Source: Azoarcus sp031546845 (GTDB lineage Bacteria; Pseudomonadota; Gammaproteobacteria; Burkholderiales; Rhodocyclaceae). Taken from it: a stretch of DNA of 64,000 nucleotides. Every line of letters starts with the position of its first letter. Position 1 is the first letter of the stretch. Under the pieces are notes generated by a model. The model was not told where the DNA came from, did no database searches, and was given only the letters and a program-made list of their open reading frames with translations. This document shows positions 18,123-32,458 of this stretch, piece by piece. The position numbers and the translations under genes were made by a program. The stretch spans positions 1 to 64,000 of the forward strand of contig JAVBJT010000035.1 of NCBI GenBank assembly GCA_031546845.1, read 5' to 3'.

Positions 18123-19484
18123 TCAGCGTTTTTTTTCCGGCCGCTTCCAACCGGAAAACGTTATTTGCTTGGCGCGCGAAACGGTCAACTGCCCGGGTGG
18201 CGCGTCCTTGGTCAAGGTGGTGCCGGCGCCGAGCGTGGCGCCACGGCCGACACGCACGGGGGCGACCAATTGGGTGTCGGAGCCGATGAATGCGTCGTCC
18301 TCGATCACCGTGCGGAATTTGTTCGCACCGTCGTAGTTGCAGGTGATGGTGCCGGCGCCGATGTTGACCCGCTGGCCCACATCCGCATCGCCGACGTAGG
18401 CAAGATGGTTGGCCTTGGAATGGTCGGCGATGACGCTGTTTTTGATTTCGACGAAGTTGCCCACATGCACGCCGTTGCCCAACGCGGTACCCGGCCGGGT
18501 GCGGGCATAGGGGCCGATGATGCAATCCTCGCCCATGGCGGTGCGCTCGATGTGGGAAAACGGCGCGATGCGCGTACCGGCGCCGATGCGGGCGTCACGC
18601 AGCACGCAGTTGGCGCCCACGCGCACACCGTCGGCAAGCTCCACACGGCCTTCGAACACGCAGTTGATGTCGATTTCCACATCACGCCCGCAAATCAGTT
18701 CTCCGCGCACATCGATGCGGGCGGGGTCGATTAAGGTTACGCCTTCATCCAGCAGGCGGGCGGCAACGTTGCGCTGGAAAATCCGTTCCAGTTCGGCAAG
18801 CTGGCTTTTGCTGTTGACGCCCAGCGTTTCCCACACGGCGCCGGGCCGGGCGGTAACGACCTCCACGCCGTCAGCCACGGCCAGGCCGATGATATCGGTC
18901 AGGTAATACTCGCCCTGTGCGTTATCGTTGCCGACGCGTCCGAGCCAATCGCGCAGTTGGGCAAGCGGGGCGACAAGAATGCCGGTATTGATTTCGCGCA
19001 CCTGGCGTTCGGCCTCGGTGGCGTCTTTTTGTTCGACGATGCGCCTTACCCGGCCTTGCTCGTCGCGCAGAATGCGGCCATAGCCGGTCGGATCGTCCAG
19101 TTCGACGGTCAGCACCGCAAGGCGTCCGCCTTCGGCGGCGCGCGCCAAACCTTGCAGCGTGGGCACGCCAATCAACGGCACATCGCCGTACAGGATCAGC
19201 GCCAAGCCATCGTCGCCCAGGCTCGGCAGCGCCTGCCGCACAGCGTGGCCAGTACCGAGTTGCCGTTCCTGCCGCGCCCAGACGAGATCGGCCGCGGCAT
19301 CGAACCCCTGCCGTACTGTTTCGCCGCCGTGGCCGTAAACCACGCAGATCCGCCGTGCGTCCAACTTGCGGGCGGTATCGAGCACATGGGCCAGCATGGG
19401 TTTACCGGCGATCGGTTGCAATACTTTGGGCAACGCCGAACGCATGCGCTTACCCTGGCCGGCGGCCAGAATCACTACGTCCAT
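18123..19484 (-). CDS. glmU: Bifunctional UDP-GlcNAc pyrophosphorylase / GlcN-1-P acetyltransferase
   Basis: 453 residues. It completes UDP-GlcNAc synthesis by acetylating glucosamine-1-phosphate and then uridylylating it. The N-terminal nucleotidyltransferase has VVILAAGQGKRMRSALPKVL (LxxGxGxRMxxxxPK). The C-terminal half is a left-handed beta helix of hexapeptide repeats with the acetyltransferase residues in KSKANHLAYVGDADVG and NIGAGTITCNYDG. Length is normal. It is probably transcribed with the SUKH gene and perhaps glmS. Confidence 0.97.
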   Translation of the reverse strand: MDVVILAAGQGKRMRSALPKVLQPIAGKPMLAHVLDTARKLDARRICVVYGHGGETVRQGFDAAADLVWARQERQLGTGHAVRQALPSLGDDGLALILYGDVPLIGVPTLQGLARAAEGGRLAVLTVELDDPTGYGRILRDEQGRVRRIVEQKDATEAERQVREINTGILVAPLAQLRDWLGRVGNDNAQGEYYLTDIIGLAVADGVEVVTARPGAVWETLGVNSKSQLAELERIFQRNVAARLLDEGVTLIDPARIDVRGELICGRDVEIDINCVFEGRVELADGVRVGANCVLRDARIGAGTRIAPFSHIERTAMGEDCIIGPYARTRPGTALGNGVHVGNFVEIKNSVIADHSKANHLAYVGDADVGQRVNIGAGTITCNYDGANKFRTVIEDDAFIGSDTQLVAPVRVGRGATLGAGTTLTKDAPPGQLTVSRAKQITFSGWKRPEKKR

Positions 19485-19714
19485 GAAGGCACCGTGGCGG
19501 GAATCGGAAGGAGCGGGATTTTAGCATGCGGGTTGTGCCCATTCTTCCCGTGCGCCATTGCAACCGCACAACCCGGACCACTGCGCCGACGCCAAACTGG
19601 GCGGCATGTTGCACTGCACATAAGCAATTCCCCTAGGTTCGCACAATTACCATTTTTACAGTCTAAAATGCGATATTGCGGCGCACACCGCCAAAACCAA
19701 GAACGGGGGTAATC

Positions 19715-21112
19715 GTGCAGGATTTCATTGAGAATCGTACTTTCGACGAGATCGCCGTTGGCGACTTTTCCCAGCTCATCCGTACCTTGAAGCCGGAAGA
19801 CATCCATCTATTCGCGGTCATGTCCGGCGATGTCAATCCGACTCACGTGGATCCCGTATACGCCCGCTCCAGCCAGTTCCGCGAGATAGTTGGCCACAGC
19901 ATGTGGGGCTGCACGCTGATTTCGACCGTGCTGGGCACCGAGTTCCCCGGTCCGGGCACGGTCTATGTGTCTCAGGGGCTCAACTTCTGGCGCCCGATCA
20001 CCGTCGGCGATACGCTGACGATCACCGTCAGTTGCCGCGAGAAGTATCAGCACAACCACCACATCATTTTCGACTGCATCGCCGTCAATCAGGATGGATT
20101 GAAGGTGATCGACGGCACTGCCGAAGTGCTCGCGCCGACGGAGAAAATCAAGCGCCTGCGGATCAGCCTGCCGAAGGTGAATATTTCCAACCGCGAACTG
20201 CGCTATCAGCACCTGCTGTCGATGACCGAGGGGCGGAGCCCGATTCCCATTGCCGTCGCGCATCCGTGCGACACCGAATCCCTGCGCGGCCCGGTTCAGG
20301 CCGCCGAAGCCGGCTTGGTGATTCCGATTCTGATCGGACCGGAAGCGAAGATCCGCTCGGTCGCCGAGGAACAGGGTCTGAATCTGAAGAACTACCGCAT
20401 CATCGACGTACAGCACAGCCATGCAGCGGCCGAAGCCGCCGTCGCCCTGTGCCGCGACGGTACCGCCGAGGCCTTGATGAAGGGTTCGTTGCACACCGAC
20501 GAACTGATGAGCGCGGTCGTATCCAAAACCACCGGCCTACGCACCGCGCGACGCATCAGCCACGTGTTCCTCGCCGATGTGCCGACCTATCCGCACCCGT
20601 TGATGATCACCGACGCAGCGATCAACATCGAGCCGACGCTCGAAGATAAAGTCGACATCATCCTGAACGCCATCGAACTCGGCCACATCCTTGGTCAAGC
20701 CGAACCCAAGGTGGCGATTCTGTCGGCGGTGGAAACCGTTACCTCCAAAATCCGCTCCACACTCGACGCCGCCGCCTTGTGCAAAATGGCCGATCGCGGG
20801 CAGATCAAGGGCGGCCTGCTCGACGGCCCGCTCGCCTTCGACAATGCGGTATCGCTGGTCGCAGCCAAAACCAAGGGCATCCGTTCGGCGGTCGCCGGCA
20901 ATGCCGACATCCTGGTGGTGCCCGATCTCGAATCCGGCAACATGCTCGCCAAGCAGCTCGAATACCTTGCCGATGCGCTGATGGCCGGAGTGGTGTTGGG
21001 CGCGCGCGTGCCCATCGTGCTCACCAGCCGTGCCGATACCGCCGAAACCCGCGCCGTTTCGTGCGCGGTGGCGCAGTTGATAGCACACAAAAAGCGCGAG
21101 GCACGGGTATGA
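19715..21112 (+). CDS. Bifunctional MaoC-type enoyl-CoA hydratase / phosphate acetyltransferase
   Basis: 465 residues with a GTG start. The N-terminal half (IENRTFDEIAVGDFSQLIRTL... VMSGDVNPTHVDP) is a MaoC hot-dog dehydratase domain with its Asp/His active site. The C-terminal half (from about residue 150) is a phosphate acetyl/butyryltransferase domain (HPCDTESLRGPVQAAEAG). GTG at 19715 was chosen because the MaoC homology starts right after it and GGGGGT lies just upstream. It overlaps ackA by ATGA, so the pair probably converts acyl-CoA through acyl-phosphate to ATP and acid. The natural acyl chain is unknown. Confidence 0.88.
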   Translation: MQDFIENRTFDEIAVGDFSQLIRTLKPEDIHLFAVMSGDVNPTHVDPVYARSSQFREIVGHSMWGCTLISTVLGTEFPGPGTVYVSQGLNFWRPITVGDTLTITVSCREKYQHNHHIIFDCIAVNQDGLKVIDGTAEVLAPTEKIKRLRISLPKVNISNRELRYQHLLSMTEGRSPIPIAVAHPCDTESLRGPVQAAEAGLVIPILIGPEAKIRSVAEEQGLNLKNYRIIDVQHSHAAAEAAVALCRDGTAEALMKGSLHTDELMSAVVSKTTGLRTARRISHVFLADVPTYPHPLMITDAAINIEPTLEDKVDIILNAIELGHILGQAEPKVAILSAVETVTSKIRSTLDAAALCKMADRGQIKGGLLDGPLAFDNAVSLVAAKTKGIRSAVAGNADILVVPDLESGNMLAKQLEYLADALMAGVVLGARVPIVLTSRADTAETRAVSCAVAQLIAHKKREARV

Positions 21113-22299
21113 AAGCCGTCCTCGTACTCAATGCCGGATCGAGCAGTCTCAAATTCGCCCTGTTTCCCATCGAACCGGTACTGACGCCAGAACCGGCGCT
21201 TTCCGGCCAGGTGGAAGGCATCGGCGCAAAACCGATGCTGAACGCCCGCGACAACGCCGAACACCGTTTCAGCGAGCCGGTAACGGTAACAAGCGACAAC
21301 CCCAACGAACAGCACCGCGAAGCGCTCGACCATCTGTTCAAGTGGCTTGGCGCGCACAACCCGACGCTGCAAATCGTCGCCGCCGGCCACCGCATCGTTC
21401 ATGGCGGCGAACGCTATAGCGCGCCGGTACGGCTCGACGCGACAACGCTGGAACACTTGCAAGCCTTCGTCCCGCTGGCGCCACTGCACCAACCGCACAA
21501 CCTGCGCGCAGTGCATGCGGTAACGGCGCTGCTGCCGGCCATTCCGCAGGTCGGCTGCTTCGATACCGCCTTTCACCGCACCCAGTCGGCCATCGCCCAG
21601 GCTTTTGCGCTGCCGCGCGCGATTTCCGCAGAAGGCGTCAAACGCTACGGCTTCCACGGTTTGTCCTACGACTACGTGTCGCGCCAATTGCCGGCGCTGC
21701 TTGGTGAAGAGCGGGCGCGGGGCGCGGTCGTTATCGCCCACCTTGGCAACGGCGCATCGATGTGCGCGACGCGCGAAGGCCGCAGCGTGACTTCGACGAT
21801 GGGCTTCACCGCCGTCGAAGGCCTGATGATGGGTACCCGCACCGGCAGCCTCGACCCCGGCGTATTGCTCTACCTGATGGAGCAAAAGGGCATGGACGTG
21901 CGGGCGCTGACCAATCTGCTGTACAAGGAATCCGGCCTGCTCGGCGTTTCCGGTATCAGCCAGGACATGCGCACCCTACTCACCTCCACTGCCCCCGAGG
22001 CACGCGAGGCGGTCGACCTGTTCTGCTACCGCATCGCGCGCGAGCTCGGTTCGCTCGCCGCCGCCGTGGGCGGGCTGGACGCGCTGGTATTCACCGGTGG
22101 CATCGGCGAGCACGCGGCGCCGGTGCGAGAGCGTGTCGCCGCGCTGTCCGCCTGGCTGGGCGTGAAAATCGACCCGACCGCCAACGCCGCCCACGCGACC
22201 CACATCAGCACCGCCGACAGCCGCGTTGCCGTCGTCGTTCTCCCGACCAACGAGGAAGCGATGATCGCCCGCTATACCGTCGAGGTATTGGGACTGTAA
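21109..22299 (+). CDS. ackA: Acetate kinase
   Basis: 396 residues of the ASKHA kinase fold. MKAVLVLNAGSSSLKFALF holds the N-terminal NxGSSSxK signature, and AAGHRIVHGGERY and RRYGFHG-type (KRYGFHGLSYDYVS) motifs follow, with TGGIGEHAAPVRE near the C-terminus. It interconverts acetate plus ATP and acetyl-phosphate plus ADP. The start overlaps the preceding phosphotransacetylase fusion gene by ATGA, giving tight coupling for substrate-level ATP formation. Confidence 0.93.
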   Translation: MKAVLVLNAGSSSLKFALFPIEPVLTPEPALSGQVEGIGAKPMLNARDNAEHRFSEPVTVTSDNPNEQHREALDHLFKWLGAHNPTLQIVAAGHRIVHGGERYSAPVRLDATTLEHLQAFVPLAPLHQPHNLRAVHAVTALLPAIPQVGCFDTAFHRTQSAIAQAFALPRAISAEGVKRYGFHGLSYDYVSRQLPALLGEERARGAVVIAHLGNGASMCATREGRSVTSTMGFTAVEGLMMGTRTGSLDPGVLLYLMEQKGMDVRALTNLLYKESGLLGVSGISQDMRTLLTSTAPEAREAVDLFCYRIARELGSLAAAVGGLDALVFTGGIGEHAAPVRERVAALSAWLGVKIDPTANAAHATHISTADSRVAVVVLPTNEEAMIARYTVEVLGL

Positions 22300-22322
22300 G
22301 CGGGGCTGCAAACGGAAACTCC

Positions 22323-22364
22323 CAACCCGGCGGGCGCTTTGACCACACGGTCAGCGCCCGTCGG
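22323..22364. terminator. Hairpin after ackA, between convergent genes
   Basis: CCGGCGGGCGCT and AGCGCCCGTCGG form a 12-bp stem with one G-T pair around a 14-nt loop. It follows ackA and precedes the converging TauE gene stop. There is only a short T stretch (GTGTTTG), so efficiency is uncertain. Confidence 0.5.
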
Positions 22365-22378
22365 TGTTTGCCACCGTA

Positions 22379-23131
22379 CTACCCGACCACGGCATCCCAC
22401 AACAACTTCGCCCCGGATAAACCCAGCGCCGAAATGGCGAACAACTGGAACGGACGTTCTGGAATGCGCGCCAGCAAGCGCATGCCGAGCCAGACGCCAC
22501 ACGGCACCAGCGGCAGCAAAGTGGCGGAAAGCAGCAGAGTTTCGCGCGAAAACAGATCCAGCCCAAGATAAAACGGCAGCTTTGCCAGGTTGATGACGGC
22601 GAAGAAGAAAACCGACGTGGCGACAAACGTCTGACGCGACATCCGCCGCCCAAGCAGATAAATCATCAGCGGCGGCCCGCCGGCGTGAGACAAGGTGCTG
22701 GTGAAACCCGCGCCCGCGCCGCACAGCCAACCCCACCCACGCCGTATGACGCCACCGTCACTGGCCGCGCTCGGACGGCGCAATAGCCGATCCAGCGCGA
22801 AAACGACGGAAATAAGACCGAGCGCGCCCTTGACCGCGCGCTCCGACAGCACGCCGAAAGCAAACGTACCGACCAGGATGCCAAGCAGCGCGGCGGGAAT
22901 CAGCATGCGTAATTCCGCCCAATCGGCCTTGCCACGCCAGGCACGGATGCCGACGAAATCCATCGCGATCAGGATCGGCAATACCACCGCTACCGCATCG
23001 CGCGGCGACAGCCATATTGACATCAATGGCACCGCCAAGCCGCCAAGCGCACCACCGAGGCCGGATTTGGAAATGCCCGTAAGCAAAATGGCGACAGCGG
23101 TGACAATCCAGCCGGTTACACCCAGTTCCAA
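22379..23131 (-). CDS. TauE/SafE family membrane transporter
   Basis: About 250 residues with seven to eight hydrophobic segments. The N-terminus VTGWIVTAVAILLTGISKSGLGGALGGLAVPL carries the conserved GxxKSGxGG motif of TauE/SafE permeases, and AGFTSTLSHAGGPPL is the repeat of it in the second half. Members export sulfite, sulfoacetate or other small organic anions; the substrate here is unknown. A TTG start at 23131, preceded by GGGAGAGAAAGG, is preferred over an upstream ATG at 23179. Confidence 0.85.
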   Translation of the reverse strand: MELGVTGWIVTAVAILLTGISKSGLGGALGGLAVPLMSIWLSPRDAVAVVLPILIAMDFVGIRAWRGKADWAELRMLIPAALLGILVGTFAFGVLSERAVKGALGLISVVFALDRLLRRPSAASDGGVIRRGWGWLCGAGAGFTSTLSHAGGPPLMIYLLGRRMSRQTFVATSVFFFAVINLAKLPFYLGLDLFSRETLLLSATLLPLVPCGVWLGMRLLARIPERPFQLFAISALGLSGAKLLWDAVVG

Positions 23132-23152
23132 GCCTTTCTCTCCCTCATTCGT

Positions 23153-23189
23153 CGCGACAAAAAAGAAGGCGGCCCGCAAGCCGCCTTCC
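23153..23189 (-). terminator. Rho-independent terminator after gltBD
   Basis: On the minus strand GAAGGCGGC, a 6-nt loop and GCCGCCTTC are followed by TTTTTTGTC. The stem is perfect and the U-run is strong. It sits about 50 bp past the gltD stop and just upstream of the TauE gene. Confidence 0.8.
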
Positions 23190-23237
23190 TATGCCCGTTG
23201 TCGTACCCACCCGCCAGCCGGTGAGGGGCTTTCAATC

Positions 23238-24701
23238 CTAGCGCGGCAGCACGCTCTCGCCCATCAGGAACGCATCCACCTCGCGCGCGCACTGACGGCC
23301 TTCGCGGATTGCCCACACCACGAGCGACTGGCCACGCCGCATGTCACCAGCGGCGAACACCTTGGCGACGTTGGTGGCGTAACAGCCTTCGCCATCGGTC
23401 GTCGCCTTGGCGTTGCCGCGCGCATCGGCGGCAACGCCGAAAGCGTCGAGCACACCACCGACCGGCTGGGTGAAACCCATGGCGAACAACACCAGATCGG
23501 CCTTGACCTCGAATTCCGAGCCGGCGACTTCGCCCATCTTGCCGTCCTTCCACTCCAGGCGAACCGCTTTCAACGCCTTGACGCGGCCGTGCTCGCCGAT
23601 GAACTCTTTGGTGGCAACGGCAAAGTCGCGTTCGCAGCCTTCCTCGTGGGAACTGGAAGTACGCAGCTTCACCGGCCAGTACGGCCAAGTCATCGGCCGG
23701 TTTTCCTCCTCGGGCGGCATCGGCATCAACTCGAACTGCGTCACCGAAGCCGCACCGTGGCGGTTGGAGGTGCCCACACAATCCGAACCAGTATCGCCAC
23801 CGCCGATCACCACCACATGCTTGCCCTCGGCGGAAATCGGATTGGGCGCGCCACCGGCCACTTCCTTGTTCTGCGGAATGAGGAATTCGAGCGCGAAATG
23901 AATGCCGCCCAGTTCGCGCCCCGGCACCGGCAGATCGCGCGGCACTTCGGCACCGCCGGCGAGCACGATGGCATCGAAGTGCTTTTGCAGCCATGCCGCT
24001 TCGACGATTTCCGCCGTATCGCTGGCAATACCCTTGGGCATGACCCGCACGCCGACCAACGCGCCGGTGCGGAAGGCGACCCCTTCAGCCTTCATCTGCT
24101 CGATGCGGCGATCGATCAACGATTTTTCCATCTTGAAATCGGGAATGCCGTAGCGCAGCAGGCCGCCGATACGATCGCTCTTCTCGAACACGGTCACGTC
24201 GTGACCGGCGCGGGCAAGCTGCTGCGCGGCGGCAAGCCCCGCCGGGCCGGAACCGACCACGGCCACCTTCTTGCCAGTGCGTGTTGCCGCCGGACGCGGC
24301 CGCACCCAGCCTTCTTCCCACGCCTTGTCGATGATCGCGTGTTCGATCGACTTGATGCCGACGGCGTCGGTATTGATATTGAGCGTACACGCCGCTTCGC
24401 ACGGCGCGGGGCAGATACGGCCGGTGAATTCAGGGAAATTGTTGGTCGAATGCAGCACCTCGATGGCCTCACGCCAGGCACCGCGATACACAAGGTCGTT
24501 CCAATCCGGAATGATATTGTTCACCGGGCAACCGTTGTTGCAGAACGGCACGCCACAATCCATGCAGCGCGCGCCTTGCACGGACGCCTGCTCGTCACTC
24601 AGCCGGACGACGAACTCCTTGTAGGATTTCAGCCGCTCGGCGACCGGCGCATAGGCTTCGGACAAACGCTGATATTCAAGAAAACCTGTGGGTTTGCCCA
24701 T
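23238..24701 (-). CDS. gltD: Glutamate synthase (NADPH) small subunit
   Basis: 487 residues. The subunit binds FAD and NADPH and passes electrons through iron-sulfur clusters to GltB. The N-terminal cysteine clusters CMDCGVPFCNNGCPV and CPAPCEAAC bind 4Fe-4S centres. VAVVGSGPAGLAAAQQLA is the FAD-binding GxGxxG, and HVVVIGGGDTGSDCVGTS the NADPH-binding motif. It lies 4 bp after gltB and forms the operon gltB-gltD, with a terminator behind it. Confidence 0.96.
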   Translation of the reverse strand: MGKPTGFLEYQRLSEAYAPVAERLKSYKEFVVRLSDEQASVQGARCMDCGVPFCNNGCPVNNIIPDWNDLVYRGAWREAIEVLHSTNNFPEFTGRICPAPCEAACTLNINTDAVGIKSIEHAIIDKAWEEGWVRPRPAATRTGKKVAVVGSGPAGLAAAQQLARAGHDVTVFEKSDRIGGLLRYGIPDFKMEKSLIDRRIEQMKAEGVAFRTGALVGVRVMPKGIASDTAEIVEAAWLQKHFDAIVLAGGAEVPRDLPVPGRELGGIHFALEFLIPQNKEVAGGAPNPISAEGKHVVVIGGGDTGSDCVGTSNRHGAASVTQFELMPMPPEEENRPMTWPYWPVKLRTSSSHEEGCERDFAVATKEFIGEHGRVKALKAVRLEWKDGKMGEVAGSEFEVKADLVLFAMGFTQPVGGVLDAFGVAADARGNAKATTDGEGCYATNVAKVFAAGDMRRGQSLVVWAIREGRQCAREVDAFLMGESVLPR

Positions 24702-24705
24702 AGTC

Positions 24706-29379
<4,674 letters not shown>

Positions 29380-29496
29380 CTCGCTATTCCTCAAAACACT
29401 ACACACGCCGCCTTGTAGCCGGCGCGATCCAGGGAATACGGCTCAAACAGCACCGCACCGCTCAACGCATCCGCATGATAAGCACGCAGACACGCC

Positions 29497-29529
29497 AAAA
29501 GAGCCGGGTGCAGGGTGCACCGGCTCTTT
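29497..29529 (-). terminator. Rho-independent terminator after dgt
   Basis: AAAGAGCCGG and CCGGCTCTTT pair around a 12-nt GTGC-rich loop, then TTTTGGCG follows on the minus strand. It lies 117 bp downstream of the dgt stop in the dgt-gltB gap, which is otherwise free of recognisable genes. Confidence 0.65.
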
Positions 29530-29645
29530 GGACAACCGGGCGAATGCGCACGGCTGCAAAAAACTCTTCGAACGGATGGACAAATATACGCGCGCAAAAA
29601 TTCTGCTTCAAGAATTTTTTGCGCCGCAGCAGAAATTGATACAAA

Positions 29646-30770
29646 TCAGTGGATTTCGCCAACGGCGAAAAGACGGCGATGTTCTTTCACCGCATAGCGG
29701 TCGGTCATTCCGGCGATATAGTCGGCGATCGTGCGCGCTTTATCCACGCGCGCGCGCTCCTGGTACTGCGGCGGCAACAAGCGGGGATCGGCCATGAACG
29801 CGCCGAACAGATCGGCGATGATGCGCCGGGCCTTATTCGTCATCCTCAGCACCTGGTAGTGCCGATAGAGGTTTTCGCCAAGAAACTGCTTCAACTCGCG
29901 CAATCGCGGCAGCAAGGCGTCGGAATAGGCGACCAGGCGCGGTGCGGCGCGCACATCGGCAAGCGTCCGCACACTGGCGGCCGCAATATTGGCCTGCGTC
30001 TGGGCAACCAGATCCAACGCCATCGTATTGATCATGCGCCGCAGGGTTTCGTTGATCAGCTTGCGCCCGGTAAGCCCAGGCCATTGCGCCTGCACCTCGC
30101 GCCGATGGGTGGCGAACACGGCCACGGCATCGAGCTGATCGAGCGAGATCAAGCCGGAGCGTAGCCCGTCATCAACATCGTGGTTGTTGTAGGCGATCTC
30201 ATCGGCCAGATTGGTGAGCTGCGCTTCCAGCGACGGCTGCATGCCATCGAGAAAACGCCGCCCAAGCCTGCCGAGTTGTTCGGCGTTGGCGCGAGAGCAA
30301 TGCTTCAGAATGCCTTCCCGCGTTTCGTACATCAGATTCAGACCATCGAAGGCCGCATAGCGGTCTTCAAGCAGATCGACGGTACGCAAGGATTGCAGAT
30401 TGTGCTCGAACCCACCGTAGTCCTTCATGCAGGCATGGAGCGCATCCTGCCCGGCATGGCCGAACGGCGTATGACCGAGATCGTGCGCCAACGCGATCGC
30501 TTCGGCCAGATCCTCGTTGAGCTCGAGCACCCTCGCCATGCTACGGACAAGCTGAGCGACTTCGAGGCTGTGCGTGAGCCGGGTGCGAAACAAATCGCCT
30601 TCGTGATTGACGAACACTTGGGTCTTGTATTCGAGCCGGCGAAAAGCGGTCGAATGCACGATGCGATCGCGGTCGCGCTGAAACTCCCCACGCGGCGCGG
30701 GCGGCGGCTCAGCATGTTCCCGGCCGCCTGCGTTGGCTTCGGTCACCGCATAAGACGCCAGCGTGCTCAC
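29646..30770 (-). CDS. Deoxyguanosinetriphosphate triphosphohydrolase-like protein
   Basis: 374 residues with an HD phosphohydrolase domain. FRRLEYKTQVF and RLTHSLEVAQL give the first histidine (H of the HD motif), LAHDLGHTPFGHAG holds the HD pair and nearby His, and NNHDVDD the last Asp. These are the metal ligands of the dNTPase family, which cleaves dGTP or other dNTPs to nucleoside and triphosphate. It overlaps aroB by 4 bp and is the last gene before the terminator, in the common betaproteobacterial order aroK-aroB-dgt. Confidence 0.9.
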   Translation of the reverse strand: MSTLASYAVTEANAGGREHAEPPPAPRGEFQRDRDRIVHSTAFRRLEYKTQVFVNHEGDLFRTRLTHSLEVAQLVRSMARVLELNEDLAEAIALAHDLGHTPFGHAGQDALHACMKDYGGFEHNLQSLRTVDLLEDRYAAFDGLNLMYETREGILKHCSRANAEQLGRLGRRFLDGMQPSLEAQLTNLADEIAYNNHDVDDGLRSGLISLDQLDAVAVFATHRREVQAQWPGLTGRKLINETLRRMINTMALDLVAQTQANIAAASVRTLADVRAAPRLVAYSDALLPRLRELKQFLGENLYRHYQVLRMTNKARRIIADLFGAFMADPRLLPPQYQERARVDKARTIADYIAGMTDRYAVKEHRRLFAVGEIH

Positions 30771-31849
30771 CGGCTACGGGCCTCGATCGCGGCGCTGATA
30801 TCGGCAACAGCCGCCTCCCCATGTACAACGGCCTGGCCGATGGCCCTCAACAACACCAAGCGCAAGCGGCCCGCCTCCACCTTCTTGTCGTGCGCCATCA
30901 AATCCAGATAACGCGATGCGCCCAGTACGGGCCCATGGACCGGCAGACCCGCGCGCTCGAATAGCGCCTCGATCCGCTGCACATCGGTGGCATTCAACCA
31001 CCCCAACCGGCGGGACAGCTCCACCGCCATCAGGGTTCCCGCCGCCACCGCCTCACCATGCAGCCATTCCCCGTAGCCAAGTCCGGTCTCAATCGCATGG
31101 CCAAAAGTGTGGCCGAGATTGAGCAGCGCTCGTTCGCCTTGCTCGGTTTCATCCGCCGCGACCACCTCCGCCTTGTTCGCACAGCAACGCTCAATGGCAA
31201 AAACCATTGCCTGTGGCTCTCGGGCCAGCAGACGTTCCATATTGGTTTCCAGCCAGGCAAAGAATTCCGCATCGCGGATAAGGCCATACTTGATGACCTC
31301 GGCAAGCCCCGCGCATAACTCACGCGGCGGCAAGGTATCCAATGTGGCGGTATCGGCCAACACCAATCTGGGCTGATAGAAAGCCCCAATCATGTTCTTA
31401 CCCAGCGGATGATTGATGGCCGTTTTACCGCCAACGGAAGAATCGACCTGGGCGAGCAGCGTCGTCGGTATCTGGATGAATGGCATGCCACGCTGGTAAG
31501 TCGCCGCAGCAAAACCACCCATATCCCCAACCACTCCGCCGCCAAGCGCGATCAACGTCGTCGAACGCTCACAGCGTTCGGTGAGCAGCGCATCGAAAAT
31601 ACGATTGAGCGTGACCCAGTCCTTATGTGCCTCACCATCCGGCAACACGACCTCCACCACCCGTACCCCATGCGCCTCCAGGCCGCAACGCAGTCCGGCC
31701 AGATAAAGCGGCCCGACAGTATCATTAGTGACGATGACTACGCGCGGCGTCTTCAAATGCGCAGCAATCAAAGCCGGCTGACCCAGTAGTCCAGAACCAA
31801 TATGGATCGGGTACGCGCGCGCACCCAAGGCAACGTTCAGTGTTCGCAT
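30767..31849 (-). CDS. aroB: 3-dehydroquinate synthase
   Basis: 360 residues. It closes DAHP to 3-dehydroquinate, the second step of the shikimate pathway. ALGGGVVGDMGGFAAATYQRG is the NAD-binding GGGVxGDxxGF motif, PTTLLAQVDSSVGGKTAIN is the substrate loop, and NLGHTFGHAIE holds the metal-binding His residues. It overlaps aroK by 13 bp and dgt by 4 bp, so all three are coupled. Confidence 0.96.
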   Translation of the reverse strand: MRTLNVALGARAYPIHIGSGLLGQPALIAAHLKTPRVVIVTNDTVGPLYLAGLRCGLEAHGVRVVEVVLPDGEAHKDWVTLNRIFDALLTERCERSTTLIALGGGVVGDMGGFAAATYQRGMPFIQIPTTLLAQVDSSVGGKTAINHPLGKNMIGAFYQPRLVLADTATLDTLPPRELCAGLAEVIKYGLIRDAEFFAWLETNMERLLAREPQAMVFAIERCCANKAEVVAADETEQGERALLNLGHTFGHAIETGLGYGEWLHGEAVAAGTLMAVELSRRLGWLNATDVQRIEALFERAGLPVHGPVLGASRYLDLMAHDKKVEAGRLRLVLLRAIGQAVVHGEAAVADISAAIEARSR

Positions 31850-32367
31850 GTCGACTTATGTAGCGCCAATAGTGCCCTCTCAATCTGGCGCACGGTTCCA
31901 CCAGGATTGCCACGCCCGCCGTCGACAACGATGTCGGCTACTTCGCGATACAGCGGGTCGCGGGCGGCATGCAACTCCTCAATCCGCGCCCGTGGATTAT
32001 CGACGCGCAAGAGCGGGCGGTTGCGATCATGCCGGGTGCGTTCCCATAAAATCTGTGGCGGCACATTCAAGTAAATGACGATGCCTCGCTGTACCAACAA
32101 TGCACGATTGTCCGGATCAAGCACTGCCCCGCCCCCCGTGGCAATAACAATATCAGCCTCACGCGTCAGTTCATCGATCACCTGCGATTCGCGCCGCCTG
32201 AAACCGGCCTCGCCCTCGATATCAAAAATCGTCGGGACGTTAACACCGGTCCGCGCCACGATTTCGTGATCGCAGTCGACAAAGCGTGTGCCCCGGCGCC
32301 TAGCCAGCTCTCGCCCAATCGTCGTCTTTCCGGCACCCATCATGCCGATCAGTATCAAGCAACTCAC
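31837..32367 (-). CDS. aroK: Shikimate kinase
   Basis: 176 residues. It phosphorylates shikimate with ATP. The Walker A motif is GMMGAGKTTIG at residues 8-18. FVDCDHEIVARTG supplies the shikimate-binding Asp, FRRRESQVIDEL the Arg contacts, and ATGGGAVL the lid-adjacent loop. It lies between pilQ (separated by a strong terminator) and aroB. Confidence 0.95.
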   Translation of the reverse strand: MSCLILIGMMGAGKTTIGRELARRRGTRFVDCDHEIVARTGVNVPTIFDIEGEAGFRRRESQVIDELTREADIVIATGGGAVLDPDNRALLVQRGIVIYLNVPPQILWERTRHDRNRPLLRVDNPRARIEELHAARDPLYREVADIVVDGGRGNPGGTVRQIERALLALHKSTCEH

Positions 32368-32390
32368 GCAAAACCCGCCGGCAATCGGTC

Positions 32391-32430
32391 AAAAAAATTG
32401 GGGCGGCTCCCTGAAGGGGAGCCGCCCCAA
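32391..32430 (-). terminator. Rho-independent terminator after pilQ
   Basis: On the minus strand TTGGGGCGGCTCCC and GGAGCCGCCCCAA form a 13-bp GC-rich stem with a short loop, followed by TTTTTTT. It ends the pilMNOPQ operon and insulates aroK. Confidence 0.85.
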
Positions 32431-32458
32431 ACTATAACCTAACTCGAATTAAACCATG

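Noticed and set aside
20695..21885. 396-codon minus-strand frame opposite ackA
   Set aside because: Antisense shadow of the phosphotransacetylase-ackA pair.
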